Below, one piece after another: positions 19,690 to 32,855 of a stretch of DNA of 64,000 bases; position 1 is the first letter of the stretch, and each line of letters starts with the position of its first letter. The notes beneath the pieces were generated by a model. The model did no database searches and had not been told where the DNA came from. It saw nothing but the letters and a program-made list of their open reading frames with translations. The DNA is from Halobacillus litoralis (GTDB taxonomy: Bacteria; Bacillota; Bacilli; Bacillales; Halobacillaceae): positions 372,001-436,000 of the forward strand of contig NZ_CP026118.1 in the NCBI RefSeq assembly GCF_004101865.1. The letters are read 5' to 3'. Position numbers and translations under genes: made by a program.

Positions 19690-19797
19690 ACGAAATAACT
19701 CGCTTTCCATGGGGAGTACGGTGAGCCGCCTCGAACTTCGTCCTGCGGGGTCTCACCATGTCTCTGACCCCACAGGAGTCTCGTCATTTCCCCGGCC
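19690..19797. repeat. GC-rich palindromic element, copy b
   Basis: Core 19699-19783: CTCGCTTTCC, GGTGAGCCGCCTCG, CTGCGGGGTCTCACC and CACAGGAGTCTCG. GGTGAG pairs with CTCACC, and the ATGGGG side pairs with CCCCAC. The flanks (AGCCACGAAAT against ATTTCCCCGGCCACC) pair imperfectly. It has the same orientation as copy d at 43.9 kb. Confidence 0.8.
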
Positions 19798-19924
19798 ACC
19801 TTTCCCTAAATAGGAGGAACGGAACATTAACGAATCATAGAATTCGCCACGCTGCCCTTGGTAATTCATTCTGTTCACATTATGTAGGGAGCCCCTACTA
19901 TAGTCCGTTCGTAAAAATAAAGCA

Positions 19925-20050
19925 GGGAGGGCAGGGAAAACAGGGAGACTCCTGCGGGAAAAGCGGACTAGACGAGACCCCGCAGAGCGAATAGCTCGAG
20001 GAGGCTCGGCGTCTGCCCGCGGAAAGCGAGCTGTTTTTCCCTGCCCTCCC
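19925..20050. repeat. GC-rich palindromic element, copy c (inverted), with 19-bp arms
   Basis: Outer arms GGGAGGGCAGGGAAAACAG (19925-19943) and CTGTTTTTCCCTGCCCTCCC (20031-20050) are complementary apart from one extra base. They enclose the conserved core in the opposite orientation to copy b: GAGACTCCTGCGGG, GACGAGACCCCGCAG, CGAGGAGGCTCGGCGTC, CCGCGGAAAGCGAG. The element lies about 50 bp downstream of the stop codon of the DMT-type transporter, so it could also end that transcript. Confidence 0.85.
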
Positions 20051-20100
20051 AGACACCATACGGCAAACGGACCTTATGTAAAAATTATAACAGGTTACAG

Positions 20101-20535
20101 CTACTTCTTTGTGTATAGAATGATTGCAACAAGCATCAGGACCATCCCAGCTATCCGCTGACCATCTAATGGAATTTGTCTCATGCCCAGCCACCCATAA
20201 TGGTCGATCAAAGAACTGGCAATCAACTGCGCTGAGATAAGGGTGAAAATCGCAGCACCTACCCCGATACGCGGCACAGATAAGACCATGACCGACACAA
20301 AAAAAGCTCCCAGCAATCCTCCGGTGAGCTGCCACTTCGGAACCTGAAAAACCTGTATGATGTTCCCTCTTCCAAAGAAAAGCATAACGATGAATAAGAC
20401 GACTGTACCTACTAAAAAGGATACAAACGCACCTTCAAACACTCCGATTTTCTGACCTAAGCCACCATTCACCGATGATTGTATAGCCATACCAACCCCA
20501 CCGATAAAAACAAGCAGCATCAATATCCATTGCAT
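20101..20535 (-). CDS. DMT-superfamily membrane protein (YdcZ/DUF606 type)
   Basis: A 144-residue protein with about five hydrophobic segments, similar to the YdcZ/DUF606 group of small drug/metabolite-type transporters. It starts MQWILMLLVFIGGVGMAIQ, followed by SVNGGLGQKIGVFEGAFVSF, a typical first-repeat pattern. The ATG at 20535 follows GAGAGGTG by 7 nt; the longer frame to 20607 has no such support. The substrate is unknown. It stands alone, without a partner half-transporter gene nearby. Confidence 0.82.
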   Translation of the reverse strand: MQWILMLLVFIGGVGMAIQSSVNGGLGQKIGVFEGAFVSFLVGTVVLFIVMLFFGRGNIIQVFQVPKWQLTGGLLGAFFVSVMVLSVPRIGVGAAIFTLISAQLIASSLIDHYGWLGMRQIPLDGQRIAGMVLMLVAIILYTKK

Positions 20536-20676
20536 ACCGTTGCACCTCTCTCCTGCTGTATTTCTTTCAATCGATTCTTTCCATCCACCAGGAAACTTCT
20601 TTTGCAATAAGTACTAGTATTTCAAACCTGGATAATTTTCTCAATCATTACGACTCTCAATTGCTTCAAAAATGAA

Positions 20677-20698
20677 CCTGCCCCTTATGAGGGGCAGG
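20677..20698 (-). terminator. Terminator of the FUSC-type gene
   Basis: On the minus strand CCTGCCCCT pairs with AGGGGCAGG across a short loop, followed by TTCATTTTTG. It lies 14 bp after the stop at 20712. Confidence 0.75.
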
Positions 20699-20711
20699 GA
20701 AGTGATTCCAG

Positions 20712-22886
20712 CTAACTCTCTTTATTTTTTTCATCCAAACCAAGCTCCTCTCCGATCAATAGCAAGGCTTGATTGATTTTCCATATATAATATAAATGAT
20801 GGACAAGATCCCCTTGATTTTCTTGATGACCAGGGGCACGTCGTTCAATTTCTTCCCGTTCCGACTGCAAATTATAGAAGGATCCGGAAATTTCCTTCGT
20901 TTCAATCAGCGCTTTAAGGACTTGGATGTTATGACTCAATTTTTCTTCCATCGATTGGAATAGCAAACCGACTTCATCAGGGTATTGGAAGTTCTTTTGA
21001 TAGGAAGATGCCACTAAGTGCTTAGCGTAATAGTTGATCGCTGTGAATAGTGTGATCAATCTCGGCAGCCCTGAATACTTCCTCCCCCCGGGCCCCTGTA
21101 ATATAGGCTTTGACTCGTCCTCGATCGTTTGAATTTTTTCATCCATATCGAAGGCGAGATCGGCCAGGCCTTTGACACTCGCCATTTTTTGAAAGCTTTT
21201 CACATACTCTGTGACATATGCATCGAGGTCCACTAAGTAATCGATGAATACTTCTGATACTTTATCCATCGTTCTCGTAGGATAAATCAATGCAGAAACA
21301 CCAAGAGCGATCGCTGCACCCGCAATCGTATCCACCACTCTTGCTTCAAGCAGCTCATAGCTGATACCTCCAAGAATCAAATCATACATGAAAGCAATCA
21401 ACATCGTAATGAACATAGTCATCAATGTATAGGATACCGAGAGTAAATAAAAGGCAAGAAAGATGACGGTAAACAGTAACACGACTTCTAATTCTGAATG
21501 CCCCGACACCAACTTCGCTAAAATGAAACCGATTCCTGCCCCGATGACCGTACCAATTGACCGTTCCAAACCTTTCAGATATGTGCGGCCTACGGTTTCT
21601 GTTCCTAATTGCACAATGAACGTGGTCAATAAAACCCAATATGGTTGAATGGGTGAAATCAAATAACCGACTATGATTGCTATCGTACCAGCGATCAGCG
21701 ACTGTATCGCTTTTTTGGTGGTCGGTTTCATTCCTTCTTCCTCTTCTTCCTCTTCCTCCTCAGCAGGTTCTTCCTCGATAGTATCAAAGGCAGATAGGTC
21801 CCTGATATAATATTGGACATCGATGGCGCCTTTCGTTACATGGGTCGCGATCGCCTCGATCCGACGCAATAAATAAAGCCACCCTTCTGGTTGATCCATA
21901 CTTTGTTCAAAAAGATCATCAATCGTCTGTCGAAGCGAATGGACGACCTTTTCTGCTTCCAGTAAATTCTGTTCTTGGTGTGCTTCATCAAGGACGTCGG
22001 CGTTTTTCAAAGTTGATATGACTTCGATCAATATTGTGCGTAGCTCCACCGTTTCCAGTGCGTCATCTTTTTTCAATTTCTGTAAACTATCTGACAGGGT
22101 CATTATGAACATTGCTGCATCGAAGACATAGAGGCGCAGTTGGTTCGGCTTCAGTCCCGGCCATAGCTTACGAATGTCCTGGGCATTCAATTCGGTGGCT
22201 ACATTGCTTGCATATTTGCGAAGCTTGCCGATGTTATAGTCCAATTTCTTCTTTCTTGACTCTTTGATTTCTGGATCCTCTATGATTTCAATTAGAAGTT
22301 GAAAGGTGAGATTCGCTTGTCTATGAAAAGACTGCATACTTCTTTTCAACATTTGAACAGAATCCTTGAACAAAATGAAATTATAAAGAAAGGCGTAGCT
22401 TACACCTATAACGATCGCCACATAAAACCAGGGAAACTGGGCTGGAGAAAGTTGTAAAAAAGACGAAAAATAAACAGTGAAAAAACCGATCATCCCAAGG
22501 GAAAAATAACGGCTACCGAACCTGGAGAAATAAAAGCTGCTGAATATGATGACTATCATAAGGGTGGAAACCAAGAAAGCATTCCATGCTAGCAAAGATC
22601 CGAGCGTAACCCCTATTCCAGCTGATAAGGCAAGTAACCCTGTCGTCACTTGCTTTTTTTCTTTCGTTTCATCCATCACTATCATAATTCCCATTAAGCC
22701 GGCAATCCCTGAAATGATTGAAGGAAGTAAAGTTTGCTGGTCCAACAAGTTGAGAATCATCATCGTTGTAAATACAGATGAAATGAGACTGACTGTGGCT
22801 TTTCCTGCCTGATTAAGCCTTTTCCGTCCCGGATCCGAAGCAAGCAGCCGGCGCAGCCAGTAAGATTGAACGAATGGTACCTTCAT
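20712..22886 (-). CDS. FUSC / aromatic-acid-exporter family membrane protein
   Basis: A 724-residue protein with two blocks of membrane helices: about six near residues 30-190, and six more near 400-530 starting at TKKAIQSLIAGTIAIIVGYL. These are separated by a soluble helical region that ends in a glutamate-rich run (EEEPAEEEEEEEEEG), with a soluble helical tail after the second block. This is the architecture of FUSC-type proteins, related to fusaric acid resistance and AaeB exporters. The ATG at 22886 follows AAGGGGGG by 5 nt; 37 extra in-frame codons upstream are rejected. No membrane fusion protein gene is adjacent, and the substrate is unknown. Confidence 0.85.
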   Translation of the reverse strand: MKVPFVQSYWLRRLLASDPGRKRLNQAGKATVSLISSVFTTMMILNLLDQQTLLPSIISGIAGLMGIMIVMDETKEKKQVTTGLLALSAGIGVTLGSLLAWNAFLVSTLMIVIIFSSFYFSRFGSRYFSLGMIGFFTVYFSSFLQLSPAQFPWFYVAIVIGVSYAFLYNFILFKDSVQMLKRSMQSFHRQANLTFQLLIEIIEDPEIKESRKKKLDYNIGKLRKYASNVATELNAQDIRKLWPGLKPNQLRLYVFDAAMFIMTLSDSLQKLKKDDALETVELRTILIEVISTLKNADVLDEAHQEQNLLEAEKVVHSLRQTIDDLFEQSMDQPEGWLYLLRRIEAIATHVTKGAIDVQYYIRDLSAFDTIEEEPAEEEEEEEEEGMKPTTKKAIQSLIAGTIAIIVGYLISPIQPYWVLLTTFIVQLGTETVGRTYLKGLERSIGTVIGAGIGFILAKLVSGHSELEVVLLFTVIFLAFYLLSVSYTLMTMFITMLIAFMYDLILGGISYELLEARVVDTIAGAAIALGVSALIYPTRTMDKVSEVFIDYLVDLDAYVTEYVKSFQKMASVKGLADLAFDMDEKIQTIEDESKPILQGPGGRKYSGLPRLITLFTAINYYAKHLVASSYQKNFQYPDEVGLLFQSMEEKLSHNIQVLKALIETKEISGSFYNLQSEREEIERRAPGHQENQGDLVHHLYYIWKINQALLLIGEELGLDEKNKES

Positions 22887-23017
22887 GGTGCCCCCCTTCC
22901 TGTATGTAGTATGTTCGGTTACTTTATCTATCGTAATTCGTTTTCCATTCAAGGACAACTGATACACTCCTGTTTTTCTTACAGAATCAGTATTCATTGA
23001 CTGTTATTTTCAACGAT

Positions 23018-23045
23018 AAAAAAGCCACGAGGGATTTCGTGGCTT
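23018..23045 (-). terminator. Terminator overlapping the stop of the 90-residue membrane protein gene
   Basis: AAGCCACGA pairs with TCGTGGCTT on the minus strand, followed by TTTTTT. The stem begins at the stop codon of the small membrane protein. It is the likely 3' end of the pyr operon or of that gene. Confidence 0.9.
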
Positions 23046-23317
23046 CATGTCAAGAAATAGGCAAAAATCGCAATGGATCCAAGATAGGAAAAGATCGCCT
23101 GTGCCCAGTACCGCTTCTGTTCCCTTTTCAACATATAAACATTCCATATGATGAAAATGGCTATTGAACCAGCAAGGCTGAGCAATGGTTCCCAGGACCA
23201 CATCGATTCCATAAAAGAGAACGCCACCCATGTATATAAATAAACGAAACATGTCAATAAACCGAGGGAGGCATTCATGAGAATGAAAAAGGAATGTTTG
23301 TTTGATTTCATCATCAT
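23045..23317 (-). CDS. Hypothetical small membrane protein downstream of pyrE
   Basis: I do not recognise a family. The frame gives about 90 residues with three hydrophobic segments: FFILMNASLGLLTCFVYLYT, then PLLSLAGSIAIFIIWNVYML, then AIFSYLGSIAIFAYFLT. Three consecutive ATG codons (23317, 23314, 23311) are possible starts, after AAAGAG. It begins 64 bp after pyrE and ends at a strong terminator, so it may be co-transcribed with the pyrimidine genes. A role in pyrimidine metabolism is not supported by sequence. Confidence 0.65.
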   Translation of the reverse strand: MMMKSNKHSFFILMNASLGLLTCFVYLYTWVAFSFMESMWSWEPLLSLAGSIAIFIIWNVYMLKREQKRYWAQAIFSYLGSIAIFAYFLT

Positions 23318-23380
23318 CACCAATACTCTTTGATGTCTTCATCCTACTAGGAGCTACCTTAAATAGCAACTCCTGGTTTT

Positions 23381-23984
23381 TTAAGATTGTGTAAAAACAT
23401 AAGGGTCCTGGCGCCATTTTTCCATCAGTTTACGCTCATCTGCTTTCATGACGTTCTCTTCTACAAGTTGATCAAGAAGGTTCTCATAGCTTGCGATGGC
23501 ACTATAGGTGTAACCCTTTTCAGTAAATGCTTCCTCAGCACTTTTCAACCCGTAGGTGAAGATCGATAAAACTTCCACGATCTCTACTCCCGCTTTTTCC
23601 AATGCATCTGCTGCTGCAATGGAAGACTTCCCTGTGGAAATCAGATCTTCTATTACTACAGCTCTCTGACCAGGTTCAATCTGGCCTTCAATTTGGTTGC
23701 CTTTGCCGTGTTTCTTAGCAGAAGAACGCACATATACCATCGGCAAGTCCATCTGTTCTGCTACCCAGGCAGCATGAGGGATACCAGCTGTGGCACAGCC
23801 AGCTATCACATCGATAGCAGGTTCGTGCCTGTTGATTTTTTTTACGAACGTTTCTGCAATCTGCCTTCGTATCTTCGGGTAAGACATTGTCAACCGGTTA
23901 TCACAATAAACCGGTGACTTAATACCAGAGGTCCAAGTGAAAAAATCTTCCGTTTCTATTCTGACCGCCCCGATCGCTAGTAAA

Positions 23985-24010
<26 letters not shown>
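23381..24010 (-). CDS. pyrE: Orotate phosphoribosyltransferase
   Basis: Converts orotate and PRPP to OMP. Starting at ATG 24010, 9 nt after AAGGAGG, gives 209 residues beginning MKNQQLISDLLAIGAVRI. The longer open frame to 24106 lies within pyrF and is rejected. The PRPP loop is AVVIEDLISTGKSSIAAADAL, and KKHGKGNQIEGQI is the flexible catalytic loop. The start overlaps the pyrF end by 26 bp, consistent with coupled translation. Last recognised gene of the pyr operon. Confidence 0.97.
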
Positions 24011-26359
<2,349 letters not shown>

Positions 26360-26363
<4 letters not shown>

Positions 26364-29300
26364 ATGGTCACTCCTTCCATCGGGCTGATGGCTCGAGCAC
26401 TGAAGGACATAGCGTTGATGACATCAACAATCGACTTAGCTGTATCCAGGCTTGTCAGACAAGCGATGCCATGCTCGACCGCTTCCCGACGAATTCTGAA
26501 GCCGTCCGACCTTGCACGCATCCCCTTGTTCAGTGTGTTCACGACGACTTGTACCTCGCCTGTCTGGATCAAATCGATGACGTCGCGCTGATCTGAGCCT
26601 ACTTTCCCGACGGCCTCCACTGGAATATCCGCTTGCTGAATGATTGTCGCAGTTCCTTCTGTAGCAAACAGCCGGAAACCAAGTTCGTAAAAGGTGCGCG
26701 CAATCTCAAGCATCTCTCCTTTATCTTTATCTGCTACTGTCAAGAGTACAGAGCCTTGAGTGGGAATTTTCAATCCTGCTGATGTCATTCCTTTGTAAAG
26801 GGCTTTTTCAAGTGTCTGATCATACCCGATGACTTCCCCGGTCGATTTCATTTCAGGTCCCAGGGTTGTATCGACACTACGCAGTTTTTCAAATGAGAAC
26901 ACAGGGACTTTCACATAGACGCCGTCCGGTTTGCGGGCTACCCCTGAACTATATCCGTGTGCCTGTAAAGAATCACCAAGGATGACTTGAGTAGCCAGTC
27001 TCGCCATAGGCACCCCTGTAATCTTACTTAAGAAAGGTACTGTTCTGCTCGCCCGAGGGTTGACCTCAAGCACATAAGCTGTCCCTTTGAAAACGACGAA
27101 CTGAATGTTGATCAATCCCTTCATATTCAGTTCGCGGGCGATTTTCGTTGTCGCATCCACACATTGGTTTTCAAGTTCTTGTGTGAGGCGCTGGGTCGGA
27201 TAAACAGCCATGGAATCCCCTGAATGGACCCCTGCGCGTTCAATATGTTCCATAATCCCAGGAATGAAAACATCTTTTCCATCTGAAATCGCATCGACTT
27301 CTATTTCCATCCCTGTCATATATTTATCAATCAATATCGGATGACCATTATGAACAGTTACATTGTTTTCTAAATAAGATACTAATTCCTCATCTGAATA
27401 GACGATTGCCATTGCGCGTCCACCAAGTACGTAGGATGGCCGCACAACTATAGGATAACCGATTTTCTCAGCTGCCTTGTAAGCTTCTTCTTCACTTGTG
27501 ACGCTTTCTCCTCCTGGCTTAGGGATTTCAAGTTTGTTCAGCAACTGTTCGAATAAATCGCGGTCTTCTGTTTGGTCGATCGACTCCATTGTTGTTCCGA
27601 GAATCCTGACTCCTTCACGGGTTAATTCATCCACAAGGTTGATAGCGGTCTGACCACCGAATTGTACGATGACCCCTTCTGGCTGCTCTAAATCGATGAC
27701 ATTCATGACATCCTCAAGTGTCAGTGGTTCAAAATACAATTTATCTGAGACACTGAAGTCTGTGGAAACCGTCTCTGGGTTATTGTTCATAATGATAGCT
27801 TCATAACCCATTTCTTTCAGTGCCAGCACTGAGTGGACAGTCGCATAGTCGAACTCGACTCCTTGACCGATCCGAATGGGTCCGGAGCCGATAACGAGCA
27901 CTTTTTTGTTCGATGAAGCAATGGATTCATTTTCATCTTCATAACTGCTATAAAAATAAGGAGTTTCCGAAACGAATTCCCCTGCACAAGTGTCGACCAT
28001 TTTATAAACCGGACGGATGCCTCTCTCTCTTCTCACTTGTAAAACTTCTGCTGCCGTCGTTCCTGTTAACCTTGCAATTTGCTGATCTGAGAAGCCAGTC
28101 TTTTTCACTGATTCCAGTACCCCTGAAGTGAGTCCATGTTGACTTATTTCTCTTTCCAAATCTATGATTCGCTTCAGTTTGTGTAAGAAGAAGTAATCAA
28201 TGCCTGTCATATCATGGATTTCATCTAAACGATACCCTCTTCTTAACGCCTCTGCCAATAGGAAGATTCTCTCGTCGTCCGCACGTTTCATACGTGAGCA
28301 AAGTTCTTCCTCTGATAGTTTCAATGCTGAATTCAAGTAAAGCTCTTCTGTCTCTCCTTCCAGGGAACGGACTCCTTTCAAAAGAGATTCTTCCAGCGTA
28401 CGCCCGATGCTCATCACTTCACCCGTCGCCTTCATCTGTGTACCGAGACTCCTGTTTCCTTTGGCGAATTTATCAAATGGCCACCGGGGAATTTTTGTGA
28501 CTACATAATCAAGTGCTGGTTCAAAACAGGCGTAAGTTGTCCCGGTGATCGGATTCTTGATTTCATCCAGAGTCATGCCGACAGCGATCTTTGCTGCCAG
28601 CTTAGCAATCGGATAGCCGGTCGCTTTCGAGGCGAGTGCGGAAGAACGACTGACCCTTGGATTGACTTCTATGACGTAGTACTGGAAACTGTGCGGGTCT
28701 AAAGCAAGCTGGACGTTGCAGCCTCCTTCGATTTCTAATGCCTGAATGATCTCCAGTGAAGCATTTCTCAACATTTGGTATTCACGATCACTGAGCGTTT
28801 GTGAAGGAGCGACGACTATAGAATCTCCTGTATGAATACCGACGGGATCGAAATTCTCCATGTTACAAACGACGATTTTATTATCAAGGTGATCACGCAT
28901 CACTTCATATTCAACTTCTTTAAATCCAGCGATATTCTTTTCAATTAAGCACTGATTGACAGGTGATAATGCCAATCCGTTCCTCGCTGTTTCTTTCAGC
29001 TGTGCTTCGTCATCACACATCCCGCCGCCGGCTCCTCCCATCGTATAAGCAGGTCTTACAATGACCGGGTAGCCGATCTCTTCTGCAAATGTCAACGCTC
29101 CTTCTACTGAACTGACAATCTCACTTTCCGGTACTGGCTGGTCCATTTCATGCATCAACGAACGGAACTTCTCCCTGTCCTCTGCTCGTTGAATGGCATC
29201 CAGTGGTGTTCCTAACAGCTCTACGTCATATTGATCAAGGATTCCTGATTCACTCAGCTCTACAGCAAGATTCAGACCTGTCTGGCCTCCAAGGGTCGGC

Positions 29301-29560
29301 AGAATTGCCTCAGGTTTCTCTTTACGGATGATCTTTTGTAAAAATTCCAAGGTGAGCGGCTCCATATAAACTTGGTCTGCAAACGTATGATCTGTCATGA
29401 TCGTTGCCGGATTCGAGTTTGCTAGAATGACTTCATACCCTTCTTCTTTCAAAGATTGACAAGCTTGTGTCCCTGAGTAATCGAACTCTGCTGCCTGACC
29501 AATGACGATCGGTCCAGAACCGATGACAAGAATTTTTGTTAAATCTGTACGCTTAGGCAT
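26360..29560 (-). CDS. carB: Carbamoyl phosphate synthase large subunit
   Basis: Makes carbamoyl phosphate from bicarbonate, ammonia channelled from CarA, and two ATP. The 1066 residues are full length: two homologous ATP-grasp halves, each with a GSGP nucleotide loop ([14 protein letters not shown] and [14 protein letters not shown]) and the [13 protein letters not shown] and [14 protein letters not shown] active-site segments, then a C-terminal MGS-like allosteric domain. It lies within the PyrR-controlled operon, so this is the pyrimidine-specific enzyme (pyrAB). The start has AAAGGAGG 7 nt upstream and overlaps carA by 22 bp. Confidence 0.98.
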
Positions 29561-30648
29561 GAGGCATCCTCCTTTAATGTCGTTTGGTCATTCTTAATTC
29601 TGGTCAAAAATTCATCGAACAAGTGGGCGGTATCCTCTGGCCCTGGTGAGCTTTCGGGATGATACTGGACACTGAAGACCGGATGATGGTTATGATTCAA
29701 TCCTTCTACCGACTCGTCGTTTAAAGAAAATTGTGTAACAGTCAAATTTGTCTGCTCCAAAGAGTGCCGATCTACGGCATAGCCGTGGTTTTGTGAAGTC
29801 ATATATGTCCTTCCTGTACCTGGATCCTTAACTGGCTGATTGGCACCCCGGTGGCCGAATTTCATCTTGGAAGTATCTCCCCCACAAGCAAGAGCGATCA
29901 ATTGATGACCTAAACATATACCGAACACAGGCATGCGGGTGATCAGCTGGCGGATCGTCTGAATCGCTTCCGGTACGTCTTTCGGGTCCCCAGGTCCATT
30001 AGATAACATCACCCCATCCGGTTTCAGGCGTTCAATTTCCTCTGCTGAGGTATGGTAAGGGACGACAGTGACATGACAGTGACGCTTTGTGAATTCACGT
30101 AAGATTCCATGCTTCATTCCAAAATCCATCAGTACGATTCGTTTTCCTCTACCTGGAACGACATATGGTTTGACCGTAGACACTTGCTTGACCTGGTCTC
30201 TTTGTAAAGGAGTACTTTCGAGAATTTTCAAAGTTTCTTCAAGTGAGCGGTCGGTTGTTGTGAGCATCGCTTTCATCGTGCCGTGCTGGCGGATGATTTT
30301 GGTCAATTTCCTCGTATCGATCCCGCTGATTCCGGGAATGTTTTTAGCTTTCAGAAAAGCATCAAGAGTTTCTTCACTTCTGAAATTAGAAGGATGCTCA
30401 CAATGTTCTTTAACGATCACACCGAGTATAGCCGGGTTGACCGTTTCAAAATCATCCCGGTTGATTCCATAATTTCCGACCAGTGGATAAGTGAAGGTAA
30501 CAAGCTGTCCACAGTAGGAAGGGTCAGAAATCACTTCCTGATATCCAGTCATTCCAGTGTTGAAAACGACTTCCCCGATACTTTCTCTATCACTTCCGAA
30601 TCCCTCACCTGCGAATACTGTTCCATCTTCAAGCACGAGTTGTCTCAT
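29539..30648 (-). CDS. carA: Carbamoyl phosphate synthase small (glutaminase) subunit
   Basis: Hydrolyses glutamine and channels ammonia to CarB. The 369 residues have an N-terminal CarA domain ([27 protein letters not shown]) and a class I glutamine amidotransferase domain with SNGPGDP, the nucleophile Cys in FGICLGHQL, and the HPES catalytic His and Glu. The ATG at 30648 follows GGGAGGAG and overlaps pyrC by 20 bp. Confidence 0.98.
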   Translation of the reverse strand: MRQLVLEDGTVFAGEGFGSDRESIGEVVFNTGMTGYQEVISDPSYCGQLVTFTYPLVGNYGINRDDFETVNPAILGVIVKEHCEHPSNFRSEETLDAFLKAKNIPGISGIDTRKLTKIIRQHGTMKAMLTTTDRSLEETLKILESTPLQRDQVKQVSTVKPYVVPGRGKRIVLMDFGMKHGILREFTKRHCHVTVVPYHTSAEEIERLKPDGVMLSNGPGDPKDVPEAIQTIRQLITRMPVFGICLGHQLIALACGGDTSKMKFGHRGANQPVKDPGTGRTYMTSQNHGYAVDRHSLEQTNLTVTQFSLNDESVEGLNHNHHPVFSVQYHPESSPGPEDTAHLFDEFLTRIKNDQTTLKEDASCLSVQI

Positions 30649-31918
30649 ATGAAGTCTCCTCCCACACTATATTTCCGTTGACAATAGTAAGTACCGGCCA
30701 CCCTTTCACTGTCCATCCATGAAAAGGTGTGTTCTTTCCTTTTGACAAAAACCTGTGTCTGTCAATCGCTTCCTTTTTATCTAAATCAACAATCGTCAAG
30801 TCAGCGGGCGCTCCTGTCTTTAATGTTCCATAAGGTAAACCGAACGTTTCTGCAGGCTTGATGGTCAGCCAGTCAATCAACTGTTCCATCGGTGCAAGTC
30901 CCTTCTCGACCACATGGGTATATAAAAGTGGAAATGCTGTTTCCAATCCAGTAATTCCGAAAGGGGAAGATAAAAAACCCTGTCGCTTATCTTCTTCTGT
31001 ATGTGGCGCATGATCTGTCGCGATAAAGTCGATCGTTCCGTCCAACAACCCTTGAATCAATGCTTGTTGATCCTCTTTTGAACGGAGAGGCGGGTTCATT
31101 TTGTAAAAACCATCATCTTCAGGAATGTCACTTTCATTCAGAAGTAAGTGGTGTGGTGTAACTTCTGCAGTCACCTTTATTCCTGCCTTCTTTGCATCGC
31201 GGATGACGCGGACGGATTCTTTCGTTGATACGTGGCATACATGATAATGACAGCCTGTTGCTTCTGCTAACAAAACATCTCTGGCGATCTGCACAGACTC
31301 TGCTATGTTCGCAATTCCAGGCAAATTCAAGCGTTCACTCACTTCTCCGAGGTGGGAGACCCCTTTATAGAGGAGGGAATTATCTTCACAGTGAGCAACA
31401 ATCGCTTTGTTCAAACGGCTTGCTTCTTTCATGGCTTCATACATCTTACCCGCGGACTGAACCCCTACACCATCATCAGTGAAGGCGAACGCTCCTCTCT
31501 CACTTAACGCATCCATATCAACAAGATCACTTCCGATTTGACGGGTTGTGATGGAAGCATAAGGGAGCACTCTCACACGTGCGTCCTTATCAATTCTTTC
31601 AAGCACATCATCCATGACAGCTGCTGAATCCGGAACAGGTGTTGTGTTCGGCATCGCGCATACAGTCGTAAAACCACCTTTGGCTGCTGATTTTGTCCCG
31701 GTAAGAATCGTTTCTTTGGCTTTCCCTCCAGGTTCCCTTAAATGGACATGGACATCTACTAATCCCGGTAAAATCAGGTTACCCTTCGCATCAATCGTGG
31801 CATCTGCCTCTCCCACTTCTTCGCCAGTTTCGACGATCGTACCTTGATCGATCAGCACCTCACCGTTAATATAACTCCCATTTTCCAAGAGCTTTCCATT
31901 CGTTATTTTCATTTTCAT
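30629..31918 (-). CDS. pyrC: Dihydroorotase
   Basis: Cyclises carbamoyl aspartate to dihydroorotate. The 429 residues are a type I amidohydrolase: the metal-binding [10 protein letters not shown], a [14 protein letters not shown] loop, [18 protein letters not shown] and [14 protein letters not shown] with the catalytic Asp. The start directly follows the pyrB stop (TAAATG context). Confidence 0.97.
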   Translation of the reverse strand: MKMKITNGKLLENGSYINGEVLIDQGTIVETGEEVGEADATIDAKGNLILPGLVDVHVHLREPGGKAKETILTGTKSAAKGGFTTVCAMPNTTPVPDSAAVMDDVLERIDKDARVRVLPYASITTRQIGSDLVDMDALSERGAFAFTDDGVGVQSAGKMYEAMKEASRLNKAIVAHCEDNSLLYKGVSHLGEVSERLNLPGIANIAESVQIARDVLLAEATGCHYHVCHVSTKESVRVIRDAKKAGIKVTAEVTPHHLLLNESDIPEDDGFYKMNPPLRSKEDQQALIQGLLDGTIDFIATDHAPHTEEDKRQGFLSSPFGITGLETAFPLLYTHVVEKGLAPMEQLIDWLTIKPAETFGLPYGTLKTGAPADLTIVDLDKKEAIDRHRFLSKGKNTPFHGWTVKGWPVLTIVNGNIVWEETSYETTRA

Positions 31919-32815
31919 TTATAGTTCCCCTTTCATAAGTGCTTCGATTACGGCCATTCTTACATTTACTCCATTGGCCATTTGCTTGAAAATCCTCGAC
32001 TTTCCTGATTCGACGAGCGAGCCGTCAATCTCGACTCCCCTGTTCACAGGTGCTGGATGCAGGATAATGCTGTCAGGTTTCATTCGAGCTTCTCTTTCTG
32101 TCGTCAGGCCGAATTCCTTCAGGTAGGAAGATGTCGCATCCCCTTTCTCATGCCTCTCATGTTGGATTCTCAGCAGCATCAAAACGTCACAACGATCAAC
32201 CGCCTCATCCATCGTAATGTAATGGTTGGAAAGTGAATCATCCTGCCATTCAGGTTTGGTTACAAAAAACACATTGGCGCCCAGCTGTTTTAATGCAAAG
32301 GCGTTGGACCTGGCTACACGACTGTGTTTCAAATCACCAGCTATGCAGACATCTAAGCCTTGGAAATATTGAAAATGTTCATGGATCGTGTACAGGTCGA
32401 GCAGTGACTGCGTCGGATGCTCCCCGCAACCATCACCGGCATTAATTAAGGAAAGGTTCAATCCTTCTGCACAATGGTCTAACAGCCCGGATTCCGATTG
32501 ACGGACGACAGCGAGCTCCACACCTATGGACTCAAGTGTCTTCAAGGTGTCGTATAAACTTTCTCCTTTTACAAGGCTTGAGTCCGTACCGTCCAATTGG
32601 AGCACATCCATTCCAAGTCTCCGTTGGGCGATGTGAAAACTGCTCTTAGTCCTTGTGCTTGGTTCAAGAAACAAATTGGCAGCGAACTTCCCCTTAAAGG
32701 AGGGAATCTCATTCATCTGTTCCATTTTCCTTGCAATGGAAAACAGGTGGTGAATTTTGTCGTTCGTCATGTGTTTCATTGACAACAAGTGATGCAATCT
32801 CTTAATTGCAGGCAT
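31919..32815 (-). CDS. pyrB: Aspartate carbamoyltransferase catalytic subunit
   Basis: Condenses carbamoyl phosphate with aspartate, the committed step. About 298 residues, with the carbamoyl phosphate loop EPSTRTKSSF, the GDGCGEHPTQSLLD signature and HPAPVNRGVEI. ATG 32815 has GGAGAG 6 nt upstream; an ATG at 32821 directly abuts that SD and is less likely. There is no regulatory subunit, as in other Bacillaceae. Expression is set by the attenuator just upstream. Confidence 0.96.
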   Translation of the reverse strand: MPAIKRLHHLLSMKHMTNDKIHHLFSIARKMEQMNEIPSFKGKFAANLFLEPSTRTKSSFHIAQRRLGMDVLQLDGTDSSLVKGESLYDTLKTLESIGVELAVVRQSESGLLDHCAEGLNLSLINAGDGCGEHPTQSLLDLYTIHEHFQYFQGLDVCIAGDLKHSRVARSNAFALKQLGANVFFVTKPEWQDDSLSNHYITMDEAVDRCDVLMLLRIQHERHEKGDATSSYLKEFGLTTEREARMKPDSIILHPAPVNRGVEIDGSLVESGKSRIFKQMANGVNVRMAVIEALMKGEL

Positions 32816-32855
32816 TCTCATCTCTCCGATCTATTATTAATAGATATATCAAAGG

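Larger units (their letters stand above)
19140..20100. other. Gene-free repeat-rich kilobase
   Basis: No frame here has a credible SD, length or family similarity. It holds one R1/R2 repeat pair and three copies of a GC-rich palindromic element (listed separately). The remaining bases (19140-19295, 19800-19920 and 20051-20100) show nothing I can assign. Confidence 0.8.

Noticed and set aside
19377-20050. CRISPR array
   Set aside because: The repeats are irregularly spaced, in both orientations and palindromic as whole units; there are no regular spacers and no cas genes.
19925-20050. Insertion sequence with terminal inverted repeats
   Set aside because: There is no transposase frame and the length is only about 126 bp; at most it could be a MITE-like element, so it is listed as a repeat.
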